Below, one piece after another: positions 29,227-43,013 of a DNA stretch of 64,000 nt (position 1 is its first letter; the number at the start of each line of letters is the position of its first letter). Under the pieces are notes generated by a model, which searched no databases, was not told the origin of the DNA, and saw nothing but the letters and a program-made list of their open reading frames with translations. The position numbers and the translations under genes are program-made. The stretch is from Ryuthela nishihirai (lineage: Eukaryota > Arthropoda > Arachnida > Araneae > Heptathelidae), in the NCBI GenBank assembly GCA_038380435.1, contig JAWZYU010000119.1, positions 372,001 to 436,000 of the forward strand. The letters run 5' to 3'.

Positions 29227-32050
29227 TATTTCAATGCATTACATAAATTTTGGTTATTTTCTTTCAGTCTTTTAAATATTCAGCATTTATCTCCCTGAAT
29301 ACTAAATAAATATTGATTAAAATTGAGATGTAGAAAGATTTCACTGCATCTATATCTTTAGACATATTTTTGTTAAATATCATATGGTAGTTATTCACTC
29401 GAAATGCGATTTTCACGGAGAAAACAAGAAAGCTTTTCCATTTTTCTGTCCAAAGCCTATAGATATTTTCTTACAAATGTGATATTAAAACACATATATA
29501 TATACTTATAATAATAGGATATTAAATTCATGAAAATGTAGCATCCATCTATACTCCTTAAAAACCTTATAGTGAATTTGCATGTTATATCAATGAGAAA
29601 CTTTGAATCTGTAAAACTCGAGCTTTTTTTGTGGAAAAAAATGTTGCCTGTAATAAGTCTTTTTTATATTTCTCTATAACTTAGAAATTAAATAAGAAAT
29701 CAAAGATATATACATTTTCCTTTAAGAAAGAAAAAAAATATTTAAACATTGCAAAATAATGTGTTTAGTGATAAATTATCGAAGAAGCACACTGTAAATA
29801 TTTGCATGTAGAATTTTTGCACTGTAAATATTTGCATGTAAGAGTACGGTAAATAAGTCTGTTATTAGGACTGACTTACACGAAGATTCGGATTGTTTTA
29901 CCTATGAGCAGCACCTTCATTGCACCCAATGGGCTAAATGACAAGGTCACAAGGACCCAATGGCTCAGATATTGATGGAGGACACCCAGTGGACAGCTAT
30001 TAGCCTCTCGTCGAGGCCATCCATGTTCCTTAAGATGCACAAGGTGTCTCTACCACACACAGGACCAAGGCCTAGCATCCCATCTGATGGATGGATTACT
30101 AAGCCTATTAGTGTCCCCTGGCTGACTGAGGGCAGACCAGGAAATTTTAGTGGATAAATAAAATATTACCAAACATTTTTTAAAATCAGGGGCATTTTAA
30201 GAATAATGCCACAGGATGAATTAGATCTAACAAAAAAAACAGAAAAAGGATATATAAATATTACAGTGAGAGCTCACCTGTATGTGAAGAGTGATTAAGA
30301 CACAAGTAAAAAAACTATTCATTGTAAAATGCAAAAATATAATATATATTTTCTTACGACACTTAAATTAAGGACACATACATTATATGCTTTCCTACAC
30401 AAGATAATGGGATAGTAAATATGCGAAAAAACATTGTTTAATGCAAATATATCGTCTATCTACCAACTTATTAGGAATTTGCATCTAATATCAATGAGAA
30501 TTTTGAAGCTCAATCACTCAGCTTTATTTATAATACTCCTTCAAGTAGCTGCTTGCCACCGAGGTCTGACAGGAGCCCGTCGGTTTATGTATCGTAGCAG
30601 AAGGTTTGTGTGGATGTCAAGACCTCAGCAGAAAAACAACACGAACCTCCGTGCCTCACCCAGGGCACGGATGATGTGATCAGTAGCCAAGTCCCCTGAT
30701 CAGTCGGAATAGTTGTTTTCCAACAAATCAGTTACCTATGCACGTACCCGTTTCTTCAGAAGGTGGCAGAAGACATATCACTTATACTTGGTTGCTCCAT
30801 ACTGCATAATCCTAAAAGAAAGAATGAACAATATATATATAGCATGCGAAAAGCAAACATGTCATATCAACTGAGCAATGTATAACAAACGTGTAATATC
30901 AACCAAGCGTTATATAGCAAATATGCAATAACAACTCGGCAATAAATAGCAAACGTGCAATAACAACTTAGCAATATATAGGAAACTGATGATATCAGGG
31001 TTGGGTTAGTTCAACTCCGAGTTGACCATTTTAGCACCCAATGGGCTAAATGGCCAGGTCACAAGGACCCTTAGGGCTCAGAGAAGGTTGGGGTATGGAA
31101 CCCACTGTAACAGCTGTTAGGAGACAAATGGTAGCCTCCTGTCAAGACCATCCAGTGTTAATTAACGTGCACAGGATATGGCCTTAACATTGAATCCAAT
31201 GGACAGTGGCTTTCCGAGCTCAGCAGTGTCCGCGACTCACCATGGGTAGCAACTTAGCAATACAAACAACTTTACATTTTCAAAAACATCTTTTCTCCAA
31301 CTTTATAGTTTTATTCGAACAATTTTTTGCTAACTGGATGATTGATGTAAAATACATATAAATTACAAACCACTATAGGTCCTGCCATCCTCACAGACCT
31401 TCTACTATGGCATATAAACTGACAGGCTCCTGTCAGACCTCTGTGGCAAGCAGCTGCTTGAGGGGGTATTTATTTATTTTTTTTTTTAATAAAACCTGAA
31501 ATAAATATTAAGACATTTAAGTTGTGTTGTCTCTTCACTCTAAATAACATCCAGCATACTCTGAAGGGTAAATACTAGTTGGTATTAAAAATTGGTGAAT
31601 CTCGAAAAATAATACCTTGATGCATTCATGGGAAATCTGGAAAATATCCTTTCTGGTTATTGCTGCATTGTAGCTAATTAAAGCTAAATTAATAAACTAT
31701 TAATCTTCAAATAACAGTTCACAAACATTAAAACAAATCCTCCACATTGTAAAATTAAACACTAAGAGTATTATATACACATTACTTGATATCCCAAATA
31801 TTTGTTTATTGAAATATTACTAACAGATCTGCCAATAGTCACATTTAGTTTATGCTAAAGTTTAAACTATTATATGAAAAAGCCATAAAAGATGAATATT
31901 TGCTTAGGCACTATTTTTTTCACTGCAATTACATGTAACAGGCTACTACTGAATAATATGTGCACCCACATCACTAATTCTGTCCTATTTCTAACAAAAA
32001 AACAGTTTGTGACACTACATAATTAACATGAAACAGTACTTGCAATTCAT

Positions 32051-32475
32051 ATTCAATAATGCTCAACCATTTCAAAGAAAAAAAAAAACAGCAGTTTAAA
32101 TAATTTGAAGTGATTGGTTCACGTGCCAGTTATGGCACTCGAAAGAATTGTTGTTGTAGATTATCAGCAACACAGACAGATATTCAATAATGCTCAACCA
32201 TTGAAAAGAAACAAGTGAAATTTGCCAAAAGAAAAATAGCAGTTTAAATAATTTGAAGTGATTGGTTCACGTGCCAGTTATGGCACTCGAAAGAATTGGT
32301 GTTGTAGATTATCAGCAACACAGACAGATATTCAATAATGCTCAACCATTTAAAAGAAACAAGTGAAATTTGCCAAAAAAAAAAAAGCAGTTTAAATAAT
32401 TTGAAGTGATCGGTTCACATGCCATTTATGGCACTCGAAAGAATTGGTGTTGTAGATTATCAGCAACACAGACAG
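32051..32475. repeat. 148-bp tandem repeat, unit 2, 3 copies
   Basis: Starts at 32051, 32182 and 32330. The second copy carries private SNPs (accattgaaaagaaac; ccaaaagaaaaatag). Confidence 0.88.
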
Positions 32476-33155
32476 TACTGATGGTGTACATATTAAACTT
32501 GGAGCGAAACATTTAGTAACCCTTAATTTCATGATAGCCACTGAATATCTTTTGGGGAGTCTATCAATGATAGGCTTGCTTATCAACAAAGTATGCTTGG
32601 TTTCTGATAAAAGGGACATCGGTAGGCATAGATGTCTGTGTTGTTTTTTTGCTGAGGTTCAGCCATAACCTTAAACCTCAGAGACCTTGCATTATAGCAT
32701 AAAAACAGACACTGTTAGACCTCTATGACAAGCAGCTGCTTGAAGGGTTTTTTATAACTCGCTAACATTTGGAAAAAATTTATCCCTTAAGGGCTTATGA
32801 CGTAGATATTATTGAATAGAAATTTTAATTGAGATTTAACTTAAAAAAAAGTTGATTAAAAATGGAGATAGTTTAACTCATAATCAACATGTTGTGGTTT
32901 AATATGAAATTAAATAATAAGCACTACGTTTAACTCATTACACGTTTCTAAGCCTAAAACATACAGTAATAGTACTGAAACCAAATATTTAAAATATAAT
33001 AAAGTACACTCACCTGGAAACTTAAATGGCATCGAAATGCTTATTTGAAGTATCTAGAAAACTTTTTAAAATGTTACGGTTGAAGAATGTCACAACTTGG
33101 CTACATGAAAATCAGACTGGCGCCATTATTAAAAAAAAGATAATAAATACCCCCT

Positions 33156-33339
33156 TAAGCAGCTGCTTGCCACAGAGGTCTGACAGGAGCATGTCAGTTT
33201 ATATGCCAGAGTAGAAGGTCTGAGAGGATGGCAGGACCTCAGCAGAAAAACGACACATGCATCCATGCCTTACCTGGGGCTCGAACCCAGGTCCCTTAGA
33301 TCAGTAGCCCAGCGCGCTAACCACTCAGCCAACAAACTT
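33156..33339 (-). mobile_element. SINE family B, complete, unit 2
   Basis: Matches 9585-9768. Confidence 0.85.
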
Positions 33340-33463
33340 GAAATAATTAACTGCGTACTAGTAGTAGTAATACCTTATATAAACTGATGAGAAAAATACA
33401 ATTTTAGTATTCTCAGGTAATTCTGTCACACATCAATTCGCTTCATAATCAATGATTCCTTAC

Positions 33464-33681
33464 CAGAGTCCTAGGTTTTCGTACAAATCCATATTGGACA
33501 TTCGCGACATCTAGTTTTGTATCACGGTCAATATTTAAAGTAAGAAAAATTAATGCACCTAGAAAATAAATCATCTTGTTGTTAACGACGAAAATAAACT
33601 TTCGCAATAAATGAAAGCGCAGCTTCTTTTCACAACAACACTGGGAATACATCTTTAGCAATTTGCCTCGTAAATATGCAC
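33464..33681 (-). other. Exon-like repeat R, copy 1, unit 2
   Basis: Matches 9893-10110 with one SNP (gttaacgacg). Confidence 0.45.
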
Positions 33682-34722
33682 TGGAAGGATGTCGTTATTG
33701 CAAACTTTAAATCATTTAACTGCGTAGTAGTAGTAGTGATACCTTAAATAAACTGATCAGAAAAATACAACTTTAGTAAGTATTAATAAATCACTTCGCT
33801 TCATAATCAATGACTACTTACCGTGTTTGAAAATTTCAAAGGGCAAGGTCTACTTTTGAAATCTTCAACACTGCAATGAGGCGAGGCCTCCCCGTCCCCC
33901 TCTCCTCCCGCAGCTCCCACAAATAGGGAGGCAGGCGGACAAGGGAGGGAAAAAAGGTGGCCCTCTACACACTACAGTATTGTTCGATGCCGGTGTCTAC
34001 TCATATGGCCAAGTACGACCACTGGGGGCTGACACCCTGCAACTTTTATACTCAATATAACAAAAAGGAACAGAAAAGAGAATTTGTGGGGGCCACGAGA
34101 ATGCAAATTGCAAGAGAACCCCATGGCAGATTCCCACAAATAAATACTTTTTGAACTCTTAAAGATATATGTTTTCTTATAGTATAGTCAAAAGCGATAA
34201 AAAAATTGGTTTCAGTAAGGGGGGGGGGGTCGAATTTCTAAAAGTGTGTGATTTGAAAGCAGACGAATGATAGAGATTTTGGTGGGCCATGGGGGAGCAG
34301 AATGCAAGAGAACCCCATGGGCTATTCCCACAAGTGAGCACTTTTTGGAATCTTAAAGAACTGTAGTATGATATGGTAAAGGCAAAAGTGATAAAAAAAT
34401 TGGTTACGAAAGGTTAAATTTCTGAAAATGTGAAATTTAGGGTTGTGGTCCAAAATAGTGAATTGTAAGAGATGAGTAAGATAAAGAAGCCTAGAGAAGA
34501 GTAGAATAAAAAGTATTGTGAAATGTAGAAGGTAGGAAGAGAAAAAAGGATGAGTAAGAAAGAATGATATGGTAAGGGGGGGGGGGGGGAAAGACTGTGT
34601 AAAGTGTGGAAATAGAAAGAAAGAGGTGAGAGAGATAACAATGTGCAGATGAGCTATCAAGGAGCAGGAATAATGTGGGAACTGCTTAGATGTGTGGTAA
34701 GCACCACAGAAGAAAATATTTG

Positions 34723-36788
34723 TCATGGGGGAAGAACGGATTTGTCACGTTTTCTATAAACTTTAGTGATCGTTTTTGTTTTTTCAAAAATGGCTGTAGT
34801 GGATGTCTCTGTACGTTCAGGTTGCAATTGGCATCTGGAGAGCCAAATTTGGTATTTAGCTATGCTAATTACCCAATTGATGATATAGTGTTTCTTATTA
34901 GGGTACTGTTGTAGATCATGAAATCTCACTGCTCCTAACAATGGTGTTGCTATCTGGAGCCATTGGCCTACTTTAGTCCAGATCTTGATAGCATACCAGC
35001 AGTGATCAATGCTTTCTCTGGTGGGGCATCTTAGGCAATTATGAGAAGCAATGAACCCACAATGTCTTCTTCTCGAATTTGTGCACACTATATTGTGAGC
35101 TACCTTCGAATTAAAATTTCTCGTAGTCCTTTCTAAATGTGTGCTAGCAATGTTGGTCCAGGCCTTAGGCCAATTAATATTTGGGTAAAGCTGTTGAAAG
35201 CTGGTGGGATTGAAAGTCTGAATAGTTGCGTACAATTGTTTGTTATTAATGGGGCTGGGTATTGGACCTCTATTGTGTACGAGTGTAATTATGGAAGGTA
35301 GAATCTTATAATGTGTGTTGTGCTCCGTGATTTTGGGCCCAGAATAATTATTGTGTGTACATAAATGTTTAGTGTGGAAGAAAGAAAAATAATTTAGTAG
35401 TAAGAAAGATGGGATAGTGGGTGTGTTTAAAATTCTCTTTATATCCTCTTACACATTGTGGTGATATTTGGAATGGCAAGTCCACCCAGGTTGACTGGGT
35501 TGTGAAGTGTCTCACGTTTAACGAACTCTGGCTTGCCATTCCAAATAAAATTAAAAAATGAGTTTATTCAATTTTGTAATGTATGACTGATTAGGAGGGT
35601 TCACAGTAGCTATATAAGATATTTTGGGAATTATGCTTGATTCGACAAGTTTAGCTCTGTTGTAGGTGGAAATATCAAAATCTTTCCATTTGGCAATGGT
35701 GTGTTCCATATTTTGTAAAAGTGTAGTATACGTTTGTGTACAAAATCCAAATCTATTATAGCCGACACCTAAAATTTTAATAGGGTTATCTGTAAATCCA
35801 ATATGAGTTACTAAAGACCTGTCCCAAGTTCCCCAACATAAGGAAGAAATTTTATTGTTATTGAGGGATAGGCCTGTAGTTTTAATAAAATAAGTCATAA
35901 ATTTTAAATATTCTATTGACAGAAAACTCATTAGTAGCGAAAAGAACTAAGTCATCAGCATAAGCTGAGACTTTGAGCCTATTTCTGGTCCCTGGGAGAG
36001 AGATACCAGAAATTTGTGTGTCTGATAAAAAAAGTCGATCACCAAGACAAAAAGCAATGGAGATAGAGGGCACCCTTGCCTCACCCCTCTGTTCCACGCA
36101 ATTTTGCCTGATACGTGACCATTCAATTCAACAGTGTAGTTAATATCAGTGTATAAAGTGTGTACAGCAGAAATAAAATTTTGGCCAATCCCATAAATTT
36201 CAAGTGTCGTGTAAATGGCTTCTTGAGAAAGAGAATCAAATGCTTTTTTTTTGGTCTAAAGAAATAATAGTGGCTCCAATATTCTTGTGGTTAATGTATT
36301 CAATTGTGTCTGTCATGAGCCTGTTATTATTTGGAATGTTTCTCCTGGGTACGGCACAAGACTGATAAACTGAAGTTATTTCTGGCATTGCCTGTGTTAG
36401 TCTGTTGGTGATAATCTTACTGAGTATTTTGTAGTCTGTTGATAAAAGTGTTATGGGTCTCCAGTTATTCTAAAATGAAAAAAAAAAACGTGGTTTTGCA
36501 TAATAGTGTTATTTTACCTGTTTTCATATCAGTTGTCATTTGTTTGTAGAAATTAAGTATAAGGATTTTCTAAAATGTTCCAAAAGGTTCTGTAAAATTC
36601 TGTTGGGAAGCCATCATCAACTTCAGGACTTTTTTTAAGTTCAAAGCTGAATATAGCTTGTTTGACTTCCTGTGTACTAATTTCGTTTTCTAATTTGTCT
36701 TTTGTTTGTGGGGAAATTTTGGTAACAAATTGTTCGGTTTCATAAAGTTTATTAGTGTCTGTATTAATATTGTTCAGTTTATTCATCA
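34723..36788 (-). pseudogene. L1/Tx1-like LINE remnant, unit 2
   Basis: Same remnant; YADD is at 35951-35962. Here the N-terminal RT fragment (80 codons, 36795 to 36553) is open, because unit 1 has one extra T in the tract near 13065. Other frameshifts remain. Confidence 0.85.
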
Positions 36789-37307
36789 TGTACATTCGCG
36801 ACGTCTAGTTTTGTATCACGGTCAATATTTAAAGTAAGAAAAATTAATGCACCTGGAAAATAAATCGTCTTGTTGTTAACGCCGAAAATAAACTTTCGCA
36901 ATAAACGAAAGCAAGCATTTAATGTTACTTTGCCATACTGACTGAAATGGCTGGAAATAACATCCGGTTCCATTTCAGTTGGCATACCCGTAACTGGTAT
37001 GGTACATTTTCTGGAACGGCGTTGGTAAGGTGGGGTCAGGGAGTCTTAGTGGCTCAAAATACATGACGTCATGGCATCTCACTGATTTCTGATAGGTTAC
37101 TATTGATTTTCAGATATTTAACAAATTATTTGAATTATTGATTATTTGAACTATCAAGAAAAATAATAGCGCTGGGGTCTGGTAGACGGTTTACGTCAAC
37201 CGTGAACCCTTCCAAAACGAAAGAGTCCCTGGTATCGTACCGCATCATCGTTTCCGCTCTAACGAAAGTGATATACGTCACTCCCGGTGCCAAAAATTGG
37301 ACAGTTT

Positions 37308-37427
37308 CTATTCCTCTTTCACGATGTCTTTCGCAACAGATTTATAGTCTAAAGACTCGTGTTTGAAGCAGCACGTAAGTTTCCTCTGTAGCCGACGCTC
37401 GGCTGCGAGCTGCTCACGGGCAGCCAT
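37308..37427 (-). CDS. 39-codon ORF, unit 2 copy
   Basis: Same as at 13735-13854 with no difference seen in the frame. The close copy cannot be used as evidence of selection because the whole unit is nearly identical. Confidence 0.35.
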   Translation of the reverse strand: MAAREQLAAERRLQRKLTCCFKHESLDYKSVAKDIVKEE

Positions 37428-37980
37428 TTCGGCCCCTTAGCAATGGCCGCCTCAGGCACCAAGTTGTAAACAACTATGGCCGAAACCGAAACCACTTTTA
37501 AAAGGACAGAAAAACACTCACTAAGTCTCGTGCAAAAGTTCGCACAGGCAGCAAAGAAGTCAATCCAATACTGTTCTTCAAGATGCCGTCGATTTCCGAG
37601 CCGTTTGTTTTGTACGGGCCATTTTCAGGAAATTAACAGTTCACAATCTTAAAAACAAACCAGAGTCCACAGTTTTCGTACAAATCCATATTGGACATTC
37701 GCGACGTCTAGTTTTGTATCACGGTCAATATTTAAAGTAAGAAAAATTAATGCACCTAGAAAAAAAATCATCTTGTTAACGACGAAAATAAACTTTCGCA
37801 ATAAATGAACACCGAAAGCAAAGCTTCTTACCAGAACAACACTCGGAAATATTCCTCACAAATATGCACTGGAAGGGTGTCGCGCGCACAAATCCACCGT
37901 CTCTAATCTCCTAGGGAGAAAGTCTCTTAGGGCCACTAGTGTGCAGTAAATTTAAAACATCGGGCTTTAGTTAATTACTC

Positions 37981-37990
37981 GCGCATGCGC
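37981..37990. promoter_or_regulatory. NRF1-type palindrome, unit 2
   Basis: Matches 14408-14417. Confidence 0.5.
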
Positions 37991-39112
37991 CACACAAAAC
38001 GAAGCTAGTTCTGTTCGCTAGGAAATTTTATACAGTTCGTTAGGAAGGCTTGTGTATCTAATCAACAGGAAAGAGTTAAGGAGTGTTAGAACTGGTGGAT
38101 TTGTTGAATCAACAACTGGTGGATATTTCCAAAGGAAATCCTAAAGAATTGAAATCAATATTTCATGTAGTGATGAGATCACACAATGCCAGAATTAGAC
38201 TGGTGCTGCTGTCCTGGGTGGCCCCACAATTGCATTCCAAAATATTTTTTTTACTTAAGAATTCATTGTTTTGTCTTTTAATTTATTACAGTTTACACTT
38301 GTTACTTAGTTTCTATGTTTAATTCACACACATAAATAATATCATTTTTATGTGAAATTCGAAAATGGGTCAATAAATTCATAATAATTGTTGTTTTGAC
38401 CTGAGAGCCAGAGTCATAGAGAATATTTTTAAATTGACCCCCGTTCTATGCTTTAAGATATCAATCATTAAATTTATGAGGTTAACTGAGTTATCTATTT
38501 GAAAATTCGTGGTGGAATTCATTATTTTCTACGATAAATGACCGCTCAGTATATTAATTCATCGATTGATTGACTTGTGCTGCCATCTATTGACGAAAGA
38601 GGCATATGTGGAAATTGAATGTAAAAAGTTTGTGAAGCTGTGAAATTGGGCAGTTGCTTAAGTGCGACTGAATGCTTGATTACAACCTAAAAAAAACATA
38701 TTTATAAATGGCTGAGGGATTTTTAACTTATTAATTACTTAGACGGCAAATACTTAAGATACTTAGTAAAAATTCAGTTAATAAAGATTTTCACAAGTCA
38801 ACTTTCAGTGTTTGTTTCCAGTTCAGATATCTGAATAAGAGAGCAAGTTGGGTTGTTTTGTTTCTAAGTCACAGGACCCCCGAGGGCTCAGAGAAGGTTA
38901 GGGGTGAGGGGTCCACTGTCATTCCGAGAGGTACTTCGGAACACGAATGTTGCCAGATCCCTAAACTATTTTAAATAATAGTTGCCATATACATGTTCTG
39001 AACTCAGTTGGAGCGTTCCAATGTCTTTCGGAGAGGCAGTTCGGAACAGGAAGGTTGCCAGATCCCTAAACCATTTTAAATAATAGTTGCCAGATAGTTC
39101 TGAGTGTTTTTT

Positions 39113-41281
39113 GGAGCATTTGTTGCCTGTCTGATGCCTTCCCTTGACTTTTTTTTTATCTGTAGAACGGGTCTGTTTGTCGCGGTTAAACCGCTATTCT
39201 GTTGGCGGGAAAGTGCTTAATTTAATTATTCCTTTGTTCTCTGAGTATCTGGGACTTGCAGACTGTGTCTCCTACACTTTCCTAGTGTCCGTTTACTCTG
39301 CTCAGCGCAAATGCAAATGGGGCCTTTTTTTGGGCTCTATGGGGGATTTTTAGCAGCTTTTTGTTGCTGGTTTCTTCTGGGGCTACTTCTGGGGCGTTTT
39401 TTTGCTAGATTTAGTTACTTTGGGTGGAATGGAGAACTAAGGGTGTGTTTTGGGAAAGGGGGGGGGGGTGGTTTTTTGGGGCGTGGGAGTCTTTTTTGGA
39501 AGTGTTTGGCCACTTTGCATTCCGGGGTTTGTTTTGGCTTTGCGGCTTTTTCTGTCACTTCAGGTTTGCTTTGGGGGGTGACATCGGGTCTTTTTGGGAC
39601 CTTTTGTGGCTTTTTTTTATACTGCGGACAGCTGGGGGTCTGTCAAACCAATGGGGCGTTTTTTGGGCTCCCTATGGAGTCATCTCCGGTGACCTTTGAC
39701 CCCAGGAAGGGTCTCTGTGACCCCTAACTAGGGGGCACTTCCGGTCGGTTTGTGACGATTAGGGCGCCCTCTGGGAGCGTTTATGTGCGTGACGTTTGGG
39801 TTTTTTAGGGGTCACTTCCGGTTTAGTGTGGGGGTCACTTGCTGTGTGTTTGACCTTCTGCGCCATTTTGGGAATTTTTGGGGCTTTTTTTTAATTTTGG
39901 CGAATTTTTTAGTGCTTTTTACGCGTTTCTTCCCCGTTTCATGCCTTCCCTGGACTTCGTTTCTTTTTTTTATCTGTAGAACGGGTCTGTTTGTCGCGGT
40001 AAAACCGCTATTTTGTTGGCGGGAAAGTGTTTAATTCAATTATTCCTTTGTTCTCTGACTGTCTGGGGCTTGCAGACTGTGTCTCTTACACTTTGCTACT
40101 GTCCGGTCGCTCTGCTCTGAACAAATGCAAATGGCGGCTTGTTTTTGGGCTCTATGGGGGAATCTTAGCTACATTTTGTTCCTGGTTTCTTCTGGGGCGT
40201 TTTTTTTTTGCTAGATTTAGTTACTTTGGGTTGAATGGAGAACTAAGGGTGTGTTTTGGGAAAGGGGAGGTGGTTTTTTGGAGCGTGGGGAGTCTTTTTT
40301 GGGGGTATTTGGCCACTTTGCATTCTGGGGTTTGTTTTGGCTTTGCGGCTTTTTCTGTCACTTGAGGTTTGTTTTGGGGGGTGACTTCGGGTCTTTTTGA
40401 GACCTTTTGGGGCGTTTTTTTATACTGCGGACAGCTGGGGTCGGTCGGACCAATGGGCGTTTTTGGAGTTTTTTGGGCTCCCTATGGGGTCATTTCCGGT
40501 GACCTTCGACCACAGGAAGGGTCTCTGTGACCCCTACCTCGGGGTCACTTCCGGTCGGTTTGTGACGATTAGGGCGCCCTCTGGGAGCGTTTATGTGCGT
40601 AACGTTTGGGTTTTTTAGGGGTCACTTCCGGTTTAGTGTGGGGGTCACTTGCTGTGTGTTTGACCTTCTGCGCCATTTTGGGAATTTTTGGGGCTTTTTT
40701 TTAATTTTGGCGAATTTTTTAGTGCTTTTTACGCGTTTCTTCCCCGTTTCATGCCTTCCCTGGACTTCGTTTCTTTTTTTTATCTGTAGAACGGGTCTGT
40801 TTGTCGCGGTAAAACCGCTATTTTGTTGGCGGGAAAGTGTTTAATTCAATTATTCCTTTGTTCTCTGACTGTCTGGGGCTTGCAGACTGTGTCTCTTACA
40901 CTTTGCTACTGTCCGGTCGCTCTGCTCTGAACAAATGCAAATGGCGGCTTGTTTTCGGGCTCTATGGGGGAATTTTAGCTGGATTTTGTTCCTGGTTTCT
41001 TCTGGGGGTATTTTTGGGGCGTTTTTTTGCTAGATTTAGTTACTTTGGGTGGTATTGAGCACTAAGGGTGTGTTTTTGGAGAAGGGAGTGGGATTTTTGG
41101 GGAGCAGGGAGTGTTTTTTGGGGGGTATTTTGGCGCTTTGCATTCTGGGGTTTGTTTTCGCTTTGGGGCTTTTTGCGTCACTTCAGGTGTGTTTTGGGGG
41201 TCACTTCCGGTTCTTTGGGGACTTTTTGGGGCGTTTCATTATACTGCGGTCAGCTGGGGCCTGTCGGACCACTGGGTTTTT
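39113..41281 (+). repeat. G+T-rich repeat block 1, unit 2
   Basis: Copy anchors at 39155, 39969 and 40779 (periods 814 and 810). Copies 2 and 3 share the stretches 39783-40034 and 40593-40844 almost perfectly, unlike unit 1. The truncated copy keeps a longer tail (ggggcgtttcattatactgc) than unit 1 block 1. Confidence 0.9.
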
Positions 41282-41289
41282 TTTTTTTT

Positions 41290-42920
41290 AAGTTCAGCTC
41301 CACCCTCCTGCGATGGGACCGTGCTATATCTAAGGAGCTCCTCAATTGAACTCTTCAAACAATATTCAACTCTAGCCATCAGAAATAATCAATTCATTAT
41401 TCATTTATTCATTGGCATTCTTCATTGCTTTAAAACACATGGATGCCTACAGTTATATTCCTACGTCAGTATCTTTTAAAAATTCTGGAGCCTTTTTTTT
41501 TCCTAATCTCTTATCTTTTAGGACTATTAACGCAAAGGATTCATAGGCACTTCGTATTAGACTACATACAGATTTCGAATATTTTGTAAAAACAAATTGG
41601 CTTAGTAAAAACAACTCTTAAATAATATAACATTATTTTTGTGTTTCTCTTAATAAAAAAGAATAATGATATTATTTGATGATCTCAATACTTTCTTAAA
41701 ATCTTTATGAAATTACATATTTGAAAAGGTTCCTAAGTTTTATGTTTCTAAGAATTCAAACGAAACATTTTTTGTATTTACAACTTTACAGAGCTTTCTC
41801 TCTCCATAACTTTAAGCAAGCCACATTTCAATATACCTTTACATGTTAAGGCGAACTCATTGTTGGGACAGAGCTAAAAATAGACCCTCGCGCAGTGCGA
41901 GAAATGTCGCTTCTGCAGGTGTTTGCTAGCCATGCTGCTTTAACGGAAATTCAGTTGGATGTGTTCTTTTGTAAAACTTCGCTGATATAGAAATAAATAA
42001 AATCTCTAATAATATTTTAATAAGTATTATTAGAGAAATTAAAATCAAAGTACAATATATAATAATACTTAATTACTAATAGTAATAACCTTACAATATT
42101 TTTTTACTTATGTAATCAGCATATCAAAATACTGGAATCCCATTGGTTCTACGTGGTAGAACTAAAGTTCGCGCTCTTTTTTCAATGTAAAGGAATTCTA
42201 ATAATTTTCGACGAATAAGAATAACTTTACTGATTCGTCCTCATTATAATTCGTAAAAAATGGAAAAGTACAATTTACCGGCTATTACAATTCCGTAATA
42301 GCCGATACGCCGTACTTTTCTAAGGGCCACATCTTCTACCAGCGCCCGCCAGTGTCGCCTACGCTAGATCCCAGGCTGCCGAATGCCCGAGGCCTGCGCA
42401 GGCGCCACTGGTAACTTCGGGGGCTAGCTCATCACGGCGTGTGGCCGTAACCGTGATGATCGCGCGTCCTCCCTACCCCCCCCTACCCCCCCCAAACACG
42501 AGTGTGACCCGCTGTTTTCCACCGGGCTACGGCGCCCAGGTTTCGAACAAAACGGCTCGTGGAGAGGAGTCTTCGAATAGGTATGCAAATGCCATTTCCT
42601 TATATAGCAGGTGATCAGAGCGTAAATAAATGAGTGGTAGCTAATATTTTCAAGGTTCACTCATAAAGAATAAGGAATCTGGCAAGGTAAAAAATCTGAC
42701 CGGCGGTCATTCGTTAGAGGTCGTCGAGATCTAATTAACTGGCAACTTTCATTCAAATAGGTCAAGTAGTTTTTTTTTTAAAGCCGTCCGAAGGCCCCAT
42801 AGGAATAACATGGAGGAAACCGTCCGAACACTTGGAAAACCTAGGTCGAACAACCGGTTTAATGACGTCACGCAACCACGTTGGCAGAAGTTCGCACTCT
42901 TCCCAGAATGCATTTCGCAG
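41290..42920. repeat. Diverged link 1 of unit 2
   Basis: Collinear with 17716-19582 but clearly more diverged than the rest of the unit: indels in the L part, a deletion at about 42240, and many SNPs over the GC-rich 42300-42600. It contains a CRE at 42863-42870. Confidence 0.75.
42263..42320. other. Two-tier hairpin, unit 2
   Basis: Inner arms CGGCTATTAC (42279-42288) and GTAATAGCCG (42295-42304): each arm is one base shorter than in unit 1 and pairing is kept. Outer arms GAAAAGTAC / GTACTTTTC are 9 bp. Confidence 0.85.
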
Positions 42921-42971
42921 AGGTTGGGACTATTCCCACAATGCACCGTTGATTTTTTTTCCCACAATGCA
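42901..42971 (+). promoter_or_regulatory. Three clustered ZNF143/STAF-type sites
   Basis: TCCCAGAATGCA (42901-42912), TCCCACAATGCA (42934-42945) and TCCCACAATGCA (42960-42971), all in the same orientation, match the CCCANAATGCA core of ZNF143/STAF, a metazoan promoter factor. CRE palindromes flank them at 42863-42870 and 43014-43021. Unit 1 has only the first site (about 19560-19571), because its deletion starts 11 bp further on. Confidence 0.55.
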
Positions 42972-43013
42972 TCGGGTGAGAATCTTGCGTAAATTGAGAG
43001 AATGAGTACGTAG

